A DNA stretch of 64,000 bases, taken from contig VTFK01000056.1 in assembly GCA_009617715.1 (NCBI GenBank), positions 310,001-374,000 of the forward strand. Direction: 5' to 3'. The notes below the pieces were generated by a model that worked only from the letters and a program-made list of their open reading frames with translations, did no database searches and was not told the DNA's origin. Source of the stretch: Plectrocnemia conspersa (lineage: Eukaryota > Arthropoda > Insecta > Trichoptera > Polycentropodidae). A program made the position numbers and the translations under genes. Positions 62,649 through 64,000 of the stretch are shown here, one piece after another (position 1 is the stretch's first letter; every line of letters starts with the position of its first letter).

Positions 62649-64000
62649 CTATGTTTTGTATTATTTTTTTAAGTTACACAGGTGAAAGTGTTTGTTTGTC
62701 CAGTGAGCAAAATGTAACTTACTATTGATAATCGTATGTCGTGATTTATACCTTATAGTATTATCTACTAAACAAATACATACGTTGATATTGAGTCGTT
62801 TTTGTAAATATGTTTATTTTGCAAACTAAAAAGTAAAATGAAAATAATACGTCGATTGTTTAATATATTTATGTACATGAAGCTCTAGTTTAATAATATA
62901 TTTTTTTATTAAAAAAATAAATCAAGTTATGCAATGTCATATAATAATCAAATACTACAAAATCGTAATTTATAACATTATAATATTATTTAGGATTTTT
63001 TTCATTATCTAAACTATGAAAGTCTAGACAGCTATTGATGCATTTATAATATTTGCTTAGAACGAAATGTTTTCTCTACCATATTAAAATAACAGTAAAA
63101 TTTAATGTTTATAAATTAAAACACCATTTGATTAAAACAAATATTTATTTACAACGCTTATTGTTGTATAGAATTTCATTATTTTAATTTGATTTTATTT
63201 AACCAGATGCTACTCTGACTCGAAGAAATTTCCTTTCAACCAATTTCTTAGTAAACGATTGCCTATTAATAACTAAACAATAAAAAAACACAATCATAAA
63301 TATGTTTATGTATGTGCATTCTAATGACGTGGTTTAAAGCTAACAAATCACCACTATTTCCAAAATCTAAATTACGATACACGTAGTCGTAAAAATCAAT
63401 AATCTTTCAATCTAGACAATGAACGAGTCCAAAATATTTAGTTTATGATCATCGATTATCAGGCGTTGGCAACCCACTGCCTGCCGTTCTTTTGAAAATT
63501 ATATTTAAGCCAGATTTAATAAAAAATGTCTTTTATCTTACGTTAGAACAACGAACATTTACTATTTTTTATGTCATGACTCGCAAACTAAATTTAAAGC
63601 AAAATAGCTAATTAGATTATACAATTAACTAAAAGTCTAACTCATTCGTATTTTAAGCAAATTTTGATTTAATAAAATATACTATACTAATTGGAGCTTT
63701 TATTATTCTAATTAATATATGAAGCTCTATAAATAAGCAGTCTCACCTTTGAATGTACCAATTAGGATATTTCATACGATATTTTCAACATATAAACGTA
63801 TTTAATGTCTTTACAACCAACCGCCTTTCATTGGAAATTTTGGGTGGATTCAGCATTTTAGGGCTACCAATGATAGATCAATGTAGTCGATTTACTCATT
63901 CGCAATTTTTAATTTAGTATTATTTTTTTTAGAACTATCAATATTAATTTGTTTCAAATTACGAGTTGCTAACAATCATATACAGGATGCTCAAGAATTC
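62649..64000. other. AT-rich intergenic stretch with a hAT-end-like scrap
   Basis: No gene recognised. At about 63461-63490 CAGGCGTTGGCAACCCACTG resembles a hAT terminal repeat (typically CAGGGGT..GCAACC), but no matching second end was found inside the window. Confidence 0.4.

Overview
The window is AT-rich eukaryotic DNA, with long non-coding stretches, spliced genes and dense small DNA transposons. The gene structures (short phase-1 introns beside a 22 kb intron), an animal-type acireductone dioxygenase, a tRNA-derived SINE and the relics of Harbinger, hAT, piggyBac and Ty3/Gypsy elements point to an arthropod. An insect, perhaps a lepidopteran, fits best, but the order is an inference. 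No operons, CRISPR arrays, rRNA genes or convincing functional tRNA genes were seen. Most short open frames in the window are chance products of AT-rich sequence.

Layout. (1) 1-24.3 kb has no recognised coding gene. It holds several decayed repeats: a foldback element at 2.6 kb with other copies at 18.1 and 52.2 kb, tandem repeats at 3.2 and 5.4-6.0 kb, a 634 bp terminal-inverted-repeat element at 6.6-7.3 kb, Harbinger-like elements at 16.3 and 19.3 kb, and a 1.04 kb hAT relic at 22.2-23.3 kb. (2) 24.3-47.7 kb, plus strand: a gene for a single-pass type I membrane protein of 355 aa. A short signal-peptide exon at 24.4 kb leaves through a GC donor and joins a 902 bp exon at 46.6 kb across about 22 kb. 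Inside that intron, at 38.2 kb, a second signal-peptide exon has the same coding length (55 nt) and phase, and looks like an alternative first exon. (3) 51.5-52.9 kb, plus strand: a complete three-exon acireductone dioxygenase gene (methionine salvage). (4) 53.1-55.4 kb: piggyBac-like and LTR-retrotransposon relics. (5) 56.9-57.4 kb, plus strand: a probable 5' non-coding exon and two tandemly duplicated signal-peptide exons, both phase 2; their downstream exons were not identified. (6) 59.98-62.59 kb, minus strand: a seven-exon gene, all introns phase 1, predicted to encode a 733 aa secreted protein with a histidine-rich N-terminus, three Cys-containing repeat-like modules and a long Thr/Cys mucin-like repeat tail.

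Apart from ADI1, I could not assign a known name to any gene. The most interesting features are the modular His-rich/mucin gene, its possible short isoform, and two loci where duplicated or alternative first exons appear to exchange signal peptides.
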